A stretch of DNA of 32,297 nucleotides from Chitinophagaceae bacterium (GCA_025934485.1 JAICXX010000053.1:1-32297), one strand, 5' to 3'. Positions 9,310-17,217 are shown, counted from the first letter of the stretch. Translations and numbers: made by a program. Notes: a model not told the origin generated them from the sequence alone.

Positions 9310-9901
9310 GAACAAAACGATGATGCAAACGGTGGTTTTTACGGAAGCCTTCTTCTTCCTCTGCCTCATCATGTCCTATATCTATCTGGCCTATAGCACC
9401 GGCTTCGAACCCCATGATCTCAGCAAGCTGGACATCGGAACCTCCGGCATCTATACCGCCCTGCTCATCATCAGCAGCTTTACTCTCCATCTCGCGGAAC
9501 GCGGCTATGATCGCGGCAATACGCGGGCGCTAAAAGCCTGGCTCATCATCACCCTGATCCTCGGCGCCATTTTCCTCATCGGCCAGGGTCGCGAATACGC
9601 CCATCTGATCCAGGAAAAGATCACCCTCGAAAGCAGCGTCTTCGGCGCCAGCTTCTTCACGCTCACCGGCTTCCACGGGTTGCACGTATTCATAGGTCTC
9701 ATCATTCTGTCCATCATGCTGGTGCTGGCCTTCCTCGGCGATTTCAACCGGCCCGCACCGGCCGGCTCCGAATCTCCCGGCGGCCCTCCACCTGGCGGCG
9801 GGGCCCTGGGCGCCATAGCCATCTACTGGCATTTCGTCGACATCGTATGGGTTGTCGTATTCACCGTGGTCTATGTATTACCTCAATTCACCAACATATG
9901 A
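9296..9901 (+). CDS. coxC: Cytochrome c oxidase subunit III
   Basis: The heme-free subunit III, which stabilises proton uptake in aa3 oxidases. It has 201 residues and about five membrane helices, as in the short bacterial form. Family signatures are VVFTEAFFFLCLIMSY near the N-terminus, the GQGREYAHL segment (about 101), TGFHGLHVFIGL (about 125-136) and YWHFVDIVWVVVF near the C-terminus. Residues 152-172 between the last two helices form an unusual insertion rich in Pro and Gly (starting RPAPAGSESPGG). The start overlaps coxA and the stop overlaps the next start as ATGA, so these genes are probably translated as a coupled series. Confidence 0.94.
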   Translation: MTQSENKTMMQTVVFTEAFFFLCLIMSYIYLAYSTGFEPHDLSKLDIGTSGIYTALLIISSFTLHLAERGYDRGNTRALKAWLIITLILGAIFLIGQGREYAHLIQEKITLESSVFGASFFTLTGFHGLHVFIGLIILSIMLVLAFLGDFNRPAPAGSESPGGPPPGGGALGAIAIYWHFVDIVWVVVFTVVYVLPQFTNI

Positions 9902-10662
9902 ATCGAAATAAAATACTCTCACTCGTGTGCGGTCTGCTGATCCTCGTCATCTGCACCGCCGTCCCGCTCCCATCGCTGGACCCCGACACTCCGTTTACTG
10001 CTGCCATGCTCCGCCACGTCGGTCTGTTGCTGATCGCGGCGCCGCTCCTGGCCATGGCCATTCCCGCGGATAATGGGATGCGAAAGCCGTTGATGAGTCT
10101 TTCGCGGCTCACCGCCCACCACCCTTCCATCGCCTGGGTCGCCGGCATCCTCACCATGTGGTTATGGCATCTGCCCATATTCTATAATCTGCCGGCGAAT
10201 GGGGGCGGCATCCTTTCCTGCTCGCCGTTCCTCCCGGCTCATGGGTCCGCCGCGATCCTTGCAGCCCAAGCCGCGACCGCAGCAGCAACCCTCCCCGCCT
10301 CGTTCGCCACTATTTCGCTGCCAACATCCATCACCGCGATCATCCCGTGGATACATACTCCGAGCCTGCTGCTGGCGGGATTCATCTTCTGCTGGCCCCT
10401 CGTGACTCCGTATCCCTCCTTGAGACTGCCCGCCCTGCATTCCATCCTCTATCTCGCATCCGCCTGTGTAGCCTGTTCGCTGGCGGGGCTTCTCATCACC
10501 TACGCGCCGCAAGGCATGTATCGCGGCGTCACCATCCACGACCAGCAAAGCGGTGGTCTCATCATGTGGGTGCCGTGCTGCTTTCTTTATCTGAGCGCTT
10601 CGATGACGCTGCTCATCCGCTGGCTGTCGCTAAAAGAAACGGTAAACCTCATTCACTCATAA
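9898..10662 (+). CDS. ctaG: CtaG-like cytochrome c oxidase assembly factor (caa3_CtaG family)
   Basis: A membrane protein of the caa3-type CtaG family, which is needed for assembly of active caa3 oxidase, probably at the copper-insertion step. The start at 9898 overlaps the coxC stop as ATGA and gives 254 residues. Family landmarks are MLRHVGLLLIAAPLL (about 37-51), WLWHLPIFYN (about 87-96), HTPSLLLAGFIFCWPL (about 152-167) and DQQSGGLIMWVP (about 217-228). Between the second and third landmarks, where relatives have a short loop, lies an extra stretch of about 50 residues (98-150) rich in Ala, Ser, Pro and Thr. The His-containing motifs remain intact on both sides, so the protein is probably functional. 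Position inside the oxidase operon supports the call. Confidence 0.82.
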   Translation: MNRNKILSLVCGLLILVICTAVPLPSLDPDTPFTAAMLRHVGLLLIAAPLLAMAIPADNGMRKPLMSLSRLTAHHPSIAWVAGILTMWLWHLPIFYNLPANGGGILSCSPFLPAHGSAAILAAQAATAAATLPASFATISLPTSITAIIPWIHTPSLLLAGFIFCWPLVTPYPSLRLPALHSILYLASACVACSLAGLLITYAPQGMYRGVTIHDQQSGGLIMWVPCCFLYLSASMTLLIRWLSLKETVNLIHS

Positions 10663-10673
10663 ATCCTTAAAAG

Positions 10674-11033
10674 ATGTCAGCCGAATCTTTCGAAGAATCG
10701 ACACCCGAAGAAGCCCTCCCCGCACCCGATGCCCCTGCAGGCTCGCTGCCGGCCCCCGACGCACCAGCCGGATCATTACCGGCACCGCAACAAGCAGCCG
10801 GCGCCCTGCCCGCCCCCGAAGGATCAGCCGGCGCGTTGCCTCCCCCGATGGAACGCTTCCTGGCCCAGCCCGCGCAGATGCCGCACCCCACCTACTACCC
10901 GTTTTTCCTGGCCATGGGCGTCGCCTTTATCGCCTGGGGCCTCATCGCCACCTGGGTCCTCACCGCCGGCGGACTCATCGTATTCATCATCTCCCTCATA
11001 GGTTGGATAAACATTCTCCGTCATGAACACTAA
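10674..11033 (+). CDS. Small two-helix oxidase-operon protein (subunit IV-like) with decapeptide repeats
   Basis: A 119-residue protein. The N-terminal half is soluble and repetitive. Residues 15-54 are four tandem copies of a ten-residue unit (LPAPDAPAGS twice, then LPAPQQAAGA and LPAPEGSAGA), followed by LPPPMERF. The C-terminal half (about 68-115) has two closely spaced membrane helices around FLAMGVAFIAWGLIATWVL and GLIVFIISLIGWI, and ends in LRHEH. Size, topology and place in the operon fit the poorly conserved subunit IV of bacterial oxidases, but I cannot prove homology. The repeat may act as an extended spacer or tether; this is inference. It overlaps the Rieske gene by 11 nt. Confidence 0.75.
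   Translation: MSAESFEESTPEEALPAPDAPAGSLPAPDAPAGSLPAPQQAAGALPAPEGSAGALPPPMERFLAQPAQMPHPTYYPFFLAMGVAFIAWGLIATWVLTAGGLIVFIISLIGWINILRHEH
10716..10835 (+). repeat. Four tandem 30-bp units coding a Pro/Ala decapeptide
   Basis: Units begin at 10716, 10746, 10776 and 10806, each starting with a Leu codon. The first two units encode the identical peptide LPAPDAPAGS, yet 9 of their 10 codons differ, every time at the third base only. Only the second CCC (Pro) codon is shared. The third and fourth units keep the LPAP start and the AG near the end. Confidence 0.93.
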
Positions 11034-11559
11034 TGATGACATAGAGCTAAAACTAAAACAAGAAGCCGACGAAGCTAACATCGGCCGCGCCGAATTCATC
11101 ACCCGGGTTAGCCTGAGCATCGCCGCCATCAGCGCCGCCGTCATGGCCGTACCCGTCGTCGCCGCCCTCGTTGCCCCGCTGCTGGAACGAAACCGAACCT
11201 TCTGGCGAACCGTAGGCCACATAGACGACTTCCCTGTAGGCACCACCAGACTCGTCAACTTCGACAATGCCGACGCCGAACAATATGCCGGCATGCTCAC
11301 CAGGTCCGCCGCCTGGTTGAGACACAACGAAGACCAGACTTTCACCGCCTTTGCCGTCAACTGCACACACCTCGGCTGCCCCGTGCGCTGGGAAGAAAAG
11401 GCCCAGCTCTTCATGTGCCCCTGCCATGGCGGAGTATATTATAAAGACGGGACCGTCGCCGCCGGCCCGCCGCCCAAAAGACTACCGGAGTACAAGGTCC
11501 GTATCAACAACCAGGAGATCCAATTGGAGACCGCACCGCTGCCTATCACAAATATCTAA
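11023..11559 (+). CDS. qcrA: Rieske iron-sulfur protein of a cytochrome bc complex
   Basis: The Rieske subunit takes the first electron from menaquinol at the Qo site and hands it to a c-type heme. It has 178 residues. A single hydrophobic segment (about 28-52) anchors it to the membrane with the 2Fe-2S domain in the periplasm. Cluster motifs are complete: CTHLGC (Cys114, His116, Cys119) and CPCHGG (Cys132, Cys134, His135). The two outer Cys (119 and 134-type positions in the motif pair) could form the usual disulfide. A Pro-rich loop GPPPKRLPEY follows, as is normal. The N-terminus precedes the helix by about 27 charged residues, with R22 and R28 near the membrane, which suggests Tat-dependent insertion although no strict twin-Arg is present. 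It lies directly upstream of the cytochrome b gene. Confidence 0.95.
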   Translation: MNTNDDIELKLKQEADEANIGRAEFITRVSLSIAAISAAVMAVPVVAALVAPLLERNRTFWRTVGHIDDFPVGTTRLVNFDNADAEQYAGMLTRSAAWLRHNEDQTFTAFAVNCTHLGCPVRWEEKAQLFMCPCHGGVYYKDGTVAAGPPPKRLPEYKVRINNQEIQLETAPLPITNI

Positions 11560-11573
11560 CTCGTCAAAACACA

Positions 11574-12983
11574 ATGAAGCGATTTTTTAAACGACTCTGG
11601 CACTGGTTCGACGACCGCGCCGGCATCTCGGTGCTGTTGAAGCCGCTCATAGACCACCCCGTTCCGCCCCGCGGTCTCTGGACCTATGTCTTCGGCAGCG
11701 CCACCCTCTTCATGTTCACCGTCCAGGTGGTGACGGGCGTAGCCTTGAGTTTGTTATACCAACCCTCCAGCACAACTGCTTACCATTCGCTCGAATTCAT
11801 CACCTACCAGGCAAAATTCGGCAACGCCCTCCGCAGCATCCACTTCTATGGCGCCTCCGCCATGATCATTATGGTAGGAGTACACATGATACAAACCTAT
11901 ATCACCGCCTCGTATAAATATCCCCGTGAAATGAACTGGATCAGCGGAGTCTTTCTCCTCATCTTCACCATTTTCATGGGCTTCACCGGTCAGTTGCTGC
12001 GATGGGACTCCAACGGCGTCTGGTCCTCCGTGGTCGCCGCGCAACAGCTCGGCCGCGTGCCCTTCATCGGTACCTATCTGGCACGACTCCTGCTGGGTGG
12101 CGACACCATCGGCGGCCAGAGTCTCACCCGGTTCTTTTCTTATCACGTATTCATCGTCCCGGCCTTCATCTTTATCTTCATAGGCCTGCACCTCTGGCTC
12201 GTCTTTCGCCATGGCATCTCGGAACTTCCCAAAGCCGGCCGCCTGGTCGACCCCAAGACCTACCGTAAATGGTACGAGGACTTCCTCAAAAAATATTCGG
12301 TCCCCTTTTGGCCGCATGCCGCCTGGCGCGATGTGTTGTTCAGCTCCATCATCGTCATCCTCATCATCCTCTTCGCCTGGCTAAAGGGCGCCCCCCCACT
12401 CACGGACAGCCCAAGCCTAACGTCGATCCACACCTCTCCTGCGCCGGACTGGTACATGGTCCTATTCTTCGCGCTCTTTGCGCTGATGCCGCACAAGGTG
12501 GAATCGATCGCGATGACCATCGGCCCCCTCCTCACTGTGATCATCTTATTCTGCATCCCTTTCCTGTCGAACCGTGGCGAGCGTAGCCCCATCCGTCGCC
12601 CATGGGCCATGTTCGGTGTGATCTGTGTCTTAGTCTTTGTCATCAGCCTCCTCCTTCTGGGCCTCAAACATCCCTGGTCCGCCGACTTCGACGCCAAACC
12701 TTTGACCGTAGCCGTCGCCCGCCCCGGCGGCATCGGCGCCACTGACTCCACCGTGAGCCGCGGAGTGCAGCTGTTCTACAACAAAGGCTGTGAATATTGC
12801 CACACCATCAATACCTATGGCGGCAAAGCAGGCCCCGACCTCAGCACCGTCGGCAACCGGCTTACCACCCAGGCCCTCGTTATCCGCATCGTCAACGGCG
12901 GCGGCAATATGCCCGCATATGGCGGCATCCTCTCGACAAAGGATCTGCAAACGCTGGCGAGCTTCCTCAGCACGCAGAAGTAG
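11574..12983 (+). CDS. Cytochrome b fused to C-terminal cytochrome c (bc complex core)
   Basis: A fused core of a menaquinol-cytochrome c reductase, 469 residues. The N-terminal part binds two b hemes through His90/His104 (13 residues between) and His191/His206 (14 between); the 14-residue spacing is the b6 type. The second part resembles subunit IV and has the quinol-site motif PDWY at 291-294 instead of PEWY. The Asp form is known mainly from menaquinone users. A last helix (about 345-363) leads to a cytochrome c domain with CEYCH (406-410) and probable axial Met446 (NMPAYGG). The operon contains no separate cytochrome c1 or soluble cytochrome c, so this domain may pass electrons straight to the cytochrome c of CoxB. 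Start codon ATG at 11574 follows the Rieske stop by 14 bp. Confidence 0.94.
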   Translation: MKRFFKRLWHWFDDRAGISVLLKPLIDHPVPPRGLWTYVFGSATLFMFTVQVVTGVALSLLYQPSSTTAYHSLEFITYQAKFGNALRSIHFYGASAMIIMVGVHMIQTYITASYKYPREMNWISGVFLLIFTIFMGFTGQLLRWDSNGVWSSVVAAQQLGRVPFIGTYLARLLLGGDTIGGQSLTRFFSYHVFIVPAFIFIFIGLHLWLVFRHGISELPKAGRLVDPKTYRKWYEDFLKKYSVPFWPHAAWRDVLFSSIIVILIILFAWLKGAPPLTDSPSLTSIHTSPAPDWYMVLFFALFALMPHKVESIAMTIGPLLTVIILFCIPFLSNRGERSPIRRPWAMFGVICVLVFVISLLLLGLKHPWSADFDAKPLTVAVARPGGIGATDSTVSRGVQLFYNKGCEYCHTINTYGGKAGPDLSTVGNRLTTQALVIRIVNGGGNMPAYGGILSTKDLQTLASFLSTQK

Positions 12984-12993
12984 CACCCCCGCG

Positions 12994-13016
12994 AGCACAT
13001 ATCGTGCTATTTTTTT
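12994..13016 (+). terminator. Probable intrinsic terminator of the oxidase-bc operon
   Basis: AGCAC (12994-12998), loop ATATC, GTGCT (13004-13008), then A and seven T (13010-13016). The stem is only 5 bp, but the T-run and the position 10 bp after the cytochrome b stop suit a terminator. A longer-loop alternative pairs TAGCAC (overlapping the stop) with GTGCTA. It marks the boundary between the respiratory operon and the polysaccharide locus. Confidence 0.6.
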
Positions 13017-13033
13017 ATGTATCTTCCCGCCCC

Positions 13034-16000
13034 ATGCGGTGTGTCCTCCTATTATTGCTTACACTCTGTGTCCGGGTCGCAACCGCCGGAGAATTACCCG
13101 TTCGCTACCTCGGAATAGAGCAAGGCCTCTCCAACAATGCCGTCATCAGCATCTGCCAGGACCACAATGGCTTTCTGTGGATCGGCACCTACGACGGCCT
13201 CAACCGCTATGACGGCTATGGCTTCAAGGTCTTTCACAATGTCATCGGCGACTCCACCTCACTCGCGATCAATACGATCTACGCCATCGAAGAAGACATC
13301 GACCGCCGCATCTGGGTCGGCGGCCAGGAAGGACTCTGCGTCTACAATGTTCTCACCGCCAAATTCTCCAAAGTATGGTATACCGGCCTATCCGGCTCAC
13401 GGGAGACCCTGCATCAGGCTGTTCATCAGATCAAAGCGGCAGATGGCGGTCGCATGCTCGTCGCTACGCAGCACAACGGACTGCTGGTATTCGAGAACGG
13501 TAAAGGCTTCCAGGTCGCCCTGGATCTCCCACAAGCAGGCGATCGCGCACAGGCGGGTGATCCAGCCCAAGCAGGCGACCAGGCACACACAGCCGCTCAC
13601 GTCCAAACCGGCGACTACGACGTCACCGCCGCGGAAGAAAGCCCTGACCACCGCATCTGGATCTTCGTGCAAAACCAGGGCCTGTTCAATTATGACCCGG
13701 CAAAAAGAAGCCTCATCAGCATCAACAACATCATCCGGCAGGTCAACTGCATCAGGGCGGATAAACAAGGGCGGCTCTGGCTGGCTACCGACGAAGGCCT
13801 TTTCCTATACGACCAAACCACGAACACCTACTCCGGCAACTTCATGCCCGCGCAATTCAAGGTCGTAACCCTTTCCCCCGACAAGCAGGGCACCCTCTGG
13901 ATCGGATCGGACGGAGCCGGCCTCTGGACCCTCGCAAACAACGCCCCGCAAGCCATCCCTATTACAAAAGCAAACGGCAGCCCCCTCATCAACAGTAACT
14001 CCGTATTCGTGATCACGGAAGATACGGACGGGCGGAAATGGATCGGCACCCTCCGCGGCGGCATCAATATCGTCGATCCCACCTCACTGCCGTTCAAAAA
14101 GGTCGTCTACGAACCCGCCACCGGCGGCAACCTCGTCGACAACTTCATCCTCTCGTTTTGCGAAGATGAAAAACACAATGTCTGGATCGGTACCGACGGC
14201 GACGGCCTGAGACATTGGGACCGCGAAAAGAACACCTACGAATGCTACAGACATAACGCAGATGACCCCACGAGCATCAGCAGCAACTTTATCACCAGTA
14301 TCATAAAAGACTATCAGGGCGACCTGTGGATATCCACCTGGTTCGGGGGCGTCGACAAATACGATAAAGCCACGGGTAAATTCCAACACTACACCTGTTT
14401 CAATCCCGTCACCAATCTGGAAGAGAACAATGTCTGGGTCGTCTACGAAGATGCACAAAAAACGCTTTGGGCCAGTGCTACAAACGAAGGCTCTCTATAT
14501 TATCTCGACAGGACCGCGAATCGTTTCGTCTTATTCGACAAGAACCTCACCAATCTTCAGGATATAACCGAAGACAGCCAGGGCAATCTCTGGAGTGGAA
14601 ACTACACCACGCTTATCAAGATCGATCGAAAACACAAAAAACACACCCTCTACAACATCGGCTATCCCGTCCGCTGTATTCACGAAGGCTATGACAAAAA
14701 CCTCTGGATCGGAACCCAGGGCGGCGGCCTCCTCCTGTTCAAAAACGGCCAGTTTACCCAGTTCACCACCAAAGACGGCCTGCCAAGCAATGTGCTGTTG
14801 CGGTTCCTTGAAGACAAAAATCAAAACCTCTGGATCAGCACCTTCAACGGGCTCACCAAATTCAACGAAAGAACAAGGACTTGCAGGAATTTCACCCAGA
14901 GTGACGGTCTCCAAAGCAACCAATTCAGCTTCAATGCGGCAGCCGCGTTAAGCACCGGCGAATTCCTCTTTGGCGGCATCAAGGGCTTCAATTACTTTTT
15001 CCCGGACAGCATCTACTATAGCGCGACGGCCCCGAAGATCTTCCTCGATGGCATCAAGATCAATAACTCACCGGTGGAAGCCGACACCTCCTATATCTCC
15101 GGTCGCGACATGGAAAAGATCACCGAGATCACGGTACCCTTCGCCAAGTCGATCCTCTCCATGGATTTTCTTGCCCTCACCTATTCCGGCGCGGAAAAGA
15201 TCAAATACGCTTACTATCTGGATGGATGGGATAAGACCTGGAACTATATCAACAACGCCCGCACCGCCAATTACTCCCGTCTCGCGGCCGGGAATTATGA
15301 CTTCAAGGTCAAGATCGCTGGTCCGGACGGCAAGTGGAGCCAGGAAACCACACTGCTCAGGATCGTCGTCCTGCCCCCCTGGTACCAAACCTGGTGGGCC
15401 TGGCTGCTTTATGTCCTGGCTTTCGCCGGGTCCGTCTATCTCTATATCGAATACGCGAGAAAACAAGAACGGCTGAAATTCGAGATCAAGCTGGCGCATC
15501 TCGAAAACGAAAAAGAAAAGAATCTCGCCGAAAGAAAGCTCTCCTTCTTTACGAATATCTCCCACGAATTCCGGTCGCCGCTGGCGTTGATCATCGACCC
15601 GCTCAAAAAAGCGATGCGCCAGCCGGACGGCAAGGTGCCCGTCGAAGACCTTGCCGTCGCTCACCGCAATGCCCGGCGACTGCTGAGTCTCGTAGATCAG
15701 CTTTTGCTTTTCCGAAAGGCGGATAGCGGCGCCGATATCCTCAAGATCTCCACCATAGATATAGTAGCACTCTGCAATGAAGTCTATCAGTGTTTTACCC
15801 AGCAGGCCGCTTCGAGAGATATCGACTACCAGTTCACCGCCCGGGCGCAATCAGTCGTCATCCAGGGCGACTACGAAAAGATCGAGATCGCCCTTTTCAA
15901 CCTGCTCTCCAACGCCTTTAAATTCACGCCCCCCGGTGGCCGCATCGACTTCGAACTAACAGCCAAAAACGATCAGGTCTCCATCAGCATCCGCGACACC

Positions 16001-17137
16001 GGCTGCGGCATCGATCCAGCCGATCTCGCCAGGGTATTCGACAAATTCCAGCAAGTAGACGCCGGCACCAAAGGGAATTCCGGTTTCGGCATCGGCCTCT
16101 TCCTCGTAAAACATTTCATCGAACGCCACAAAGGCACCGTCACCTGCAAAAGCGCCCCCGGAGAAGGCGCCGTATTTACCATCCACCTGTTCACCCGTAT
16201 CCCGAACCTCGCCGAGGCGTTCGTCATGGACACTTCCGTGAAAAAGGCGGAACTGCTCGAAGAGCTCATGGAAGAACAAAGCCCCGAAGCCGAAGCCATA
16301 CCCAGCAATACCCGGACGGCGGAGGAGATCGTCACCGACAAAAGATCCATCCTCCTCATCGACGACAATCTGGAAGTGCTGCAATACCTATCCAAACTGC
16401 TCGAGCCCAGATACATCCTTTACACGGCAAGCGACGGGACCCAAGGCCTCAAAATGGCCGAAGAATACATGCCCGATCTTATAATAAGTGACATTAATAT
16501 GGCCGGCATCGACGGTATCGAGCTCTGTACAAAGATCAAGCAATCCGACACCATGGGTCATATCCCGGTGATCCTCCTCACCGCCAGCTCCGCCAGCGAA
16601 ACAAAACTAAAAGGCATCGAAGGGGGTGCAGACGACTATTTCACCAAGCCCTTCGATAGCGAACACCTCCTCGCCCGTGTCGAAGCCGTGCTCAAAAACC
16701 GGAATAACCTCCAGCGCTATTTCCTCGATAGCATCACCCTCCGCGAAAGCACCGTCAAGGTCCCCGTCGAATACCAGGACTTCCTCCGGAAATGTATCGC
16801 GGTGATAGAGGAAAATATTGATAACGAGGAGTTTACAATGAAGAAATTCTCCCAGGCCATGGGCATGAGCCATTCCCGGCTCAACCAAAAGGTGAAGACC
16901 ATATCCGGCCAGCGCCTCAACGCCTTCATCCGGTCCATCCGCCTCAGAAAAGCAGCCGTCCTGATGCTCACCGAAAATATGAACGTGAGCCAGGCCGCCT
17001 TCCAGGTCGGTATCGGCGACGCCCGCTACTTCCGCGAGCAATTCGTCGGCATCTTTGGCATCACCCCGTCCGAATACATAAAAAAGTACAAGCCCTCCTT
17101 CAATAAAGAGCTTAACATTATCCCCCAAAAATTTTAA
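13034..17137 (+). CDS. Hybrid two-component sensor/regulator (HTCS) of a polysaccharide locus
   Basis: A one-protein two-component system, 1367 residues. It would sense a glycan fragment in the periplasm and activate the downstream sus-type genes. Domains in order: signal peptide (1-18, ending VATAG); two seven-bladed Reg_prop propellers with repeated LWIGT-like motifs (about 20-690); a Y_Y_Y domain (about 700-780); a membrane helix after PPWYQTWWAWLL (about 783-805); HisKA with phospho-acceptor His844 in ISHEFRSPL; HATPase with GFGIGLFLVKH; a receiver domain with phospho-acceptor Asp1153 in LIISDINMAG; and a C-terminal AraC-type helix-turn-helix (about 1265-1360). The frame is open further upstream into the cytochrome b gene, but the ATG at 13034 starts a good signal peptide and was chosen. 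The first propeller carries a QAGD repeat insertion (167-196). Confidence 0.96.
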   Translation: MRCVLLLLLTLCVRVATAGELPVRYLGIEQGLSNNAVISICQDHNGFLWIGTYDGLNRYDGYGFKVFHNVIGDSTSLAINTIYAIEEDIDRRIWVGGQEGLCVYNVLTAKFSKVWYTGLSGSRETLHQAVHQIKAADGGRMLVATQHNGLLVFENGKGFQVALDLPQAGDRAQAGDPAQAGDQAHTAAHVQTGDYDVTAAEESPDHRIWIFVQNQGLFNYDPAKRSLISINNIIRQVNCIRADKQGRLWLATDEGLFLYDQTTNTYSGNFMPAQFKVVTLSPDKQGTLWIGSDGAGLWTLANNAPQAIPITKANGSPLINSNSVFVITEDTDGRKWIGTLRGGINIVDPTSLPFKKVVYEPATGGNLVDNFILSFCEDEKHNVWIGTDGDGLRHWDREKNTYECYRHNADDPTSISSNFITSIIKDYQGDLWISTWFGGVDKYDKATGKFQHYTCFNPVTNLEENNVWVVYEDAQKTLWASATNEGSLYYLDRTANRFVLFDKNLTNLQDITEDSQGNLWSGNYTTLIKIDRKHKKHTLYNIGYPVRCIHEGYDKNLWIGTQGGGLLLFKNGQFTQFTTKDGLPSNVLLRFLEDKNQNLWISTFNGLTKFNERTRTCRNFTQSDGLQSNQFSFNAAAALSTGEFLFGGIKGFNYFFPDSIYYSATAPKIFLDGIKINNSPVEADTSYISGRDMEKITEITVPFAKSILSMDFLALTYSGAEKIKYAYYLDGWDKTWNYINNARTANYSRLAAGNYDFKVKIAGPDGKWSQETTLLRIVVLPPWYQTWWAWLLYVLAFAGSVYLYIEYARKQERLKFEIKLAHLENEKEKNLAERKLSFFTNISHEFRSPLALIIDPLKKAMRQPDGKVPVEDLAVAHRNARRLLSLVDQLLLFRKADSGADILKISTIDIVALCNEVYQCFTQQAASRDIDYQFTARAQSVVIQGDYEKIEIALFNLLSNAFKFTPPGGRIDFELTAKNDQVSISIRDTGCGIDPADLARVFDKFQQVDAGTKGNSGFGIGLFLVKHFIERHKGTVTCKSAPGEGAVFTIHLFTRIPNLAEAFVMDTSVKKAELLEELMEEQSPEAEAIPSNTRTAEEIVTDKRSILLIDDNLEVLQYLSKLLEPRYILYTASDGTQGLKMAEEYMPDLIISDINMAGIDGIELCTKIKQSDTMGHIPVILLTASSASETKLKGIEGGADDYFTKPFDSEHLLARVEAVLKNRNNLQRYFLDSITLRESTVKVPVEYQDFLRKCIAVIEENIDNEEFTMKKFSQAMGMSHSRLNQKVKTISGQRLNAFIRSIRLRKAAVLMLTENMNVSQAAFQVGIGDARYFREQFVGIFGITPSEYIKKYKPSFNKELNIIPQKF
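13532..13621 (+). repeat. QAGD hexapeptide-period insertion in sensor propeller
   Basis: An 18-bp period codes QAGDRA, QAGDPA and QAGDQA (starts 13532, 13550, 13568). One degenerate unit HTAAHV and one QTGDYD follow. The segment interrupts the first propeller between LVFENGKGFQVALDLP and the next blade. Codons differ between the first two copies (CAA/CAG, GCA/GCG, GGC/GGT). Confidence 0.9.
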
Positions 17138-17156
17138 TTTTTCGGGTCTCCGCCCA

Positions 17157-17192
17157 TTTTACCCCCCATTCCTGTGCGTTTTACCCCCCATT
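17157..17192. promoter_or_regulatory. Paired 14-bp direct repeat, candidate HTCS binding site upstream of susC
   Basis: TTTTACCCCCCATT occurs identically at 17157-17170 and 17179-17192, start to start 22 bp, about two turns of the helix. It lies in the 129-bp gap between the sensor gene and susC. AraC-type output domains commonly bind direct repeats spaced by whole turns. The second copy ends about 20 bp before a possible -7 box (TATTTTG, 17211-17217), where an activator would sit. The assignment to the upstream sensor is inference. Confidence 0.65.
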
Positions 17193-17210
17193 AACCGTCT
17201 AACCCACGGC

Positions 17211-17217
17211 TATTTTG
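17211..17217 (+). promoter_or_regulatory. Possible -7 box of the susC operon promoter
   Basis: TATTTTG is one base shorter than the Bacteroidota -7 consensus TAnnTTTG. It lies about 50 bp before the susC start and just downstream of the paired direct repeat. I see no clear TTG at -33, as expected for a promoter that depends on an activator. Confidence 0.35.

Noticed and set aside
12797..13033. N-terminal extension of the sensor into the cytochrome b gene
   Set aside because: The extra residues are Arg/His/Pro-rich out-of-frame readings of the cytochrome c domain and would bury the signal peptide that starts at 13034.
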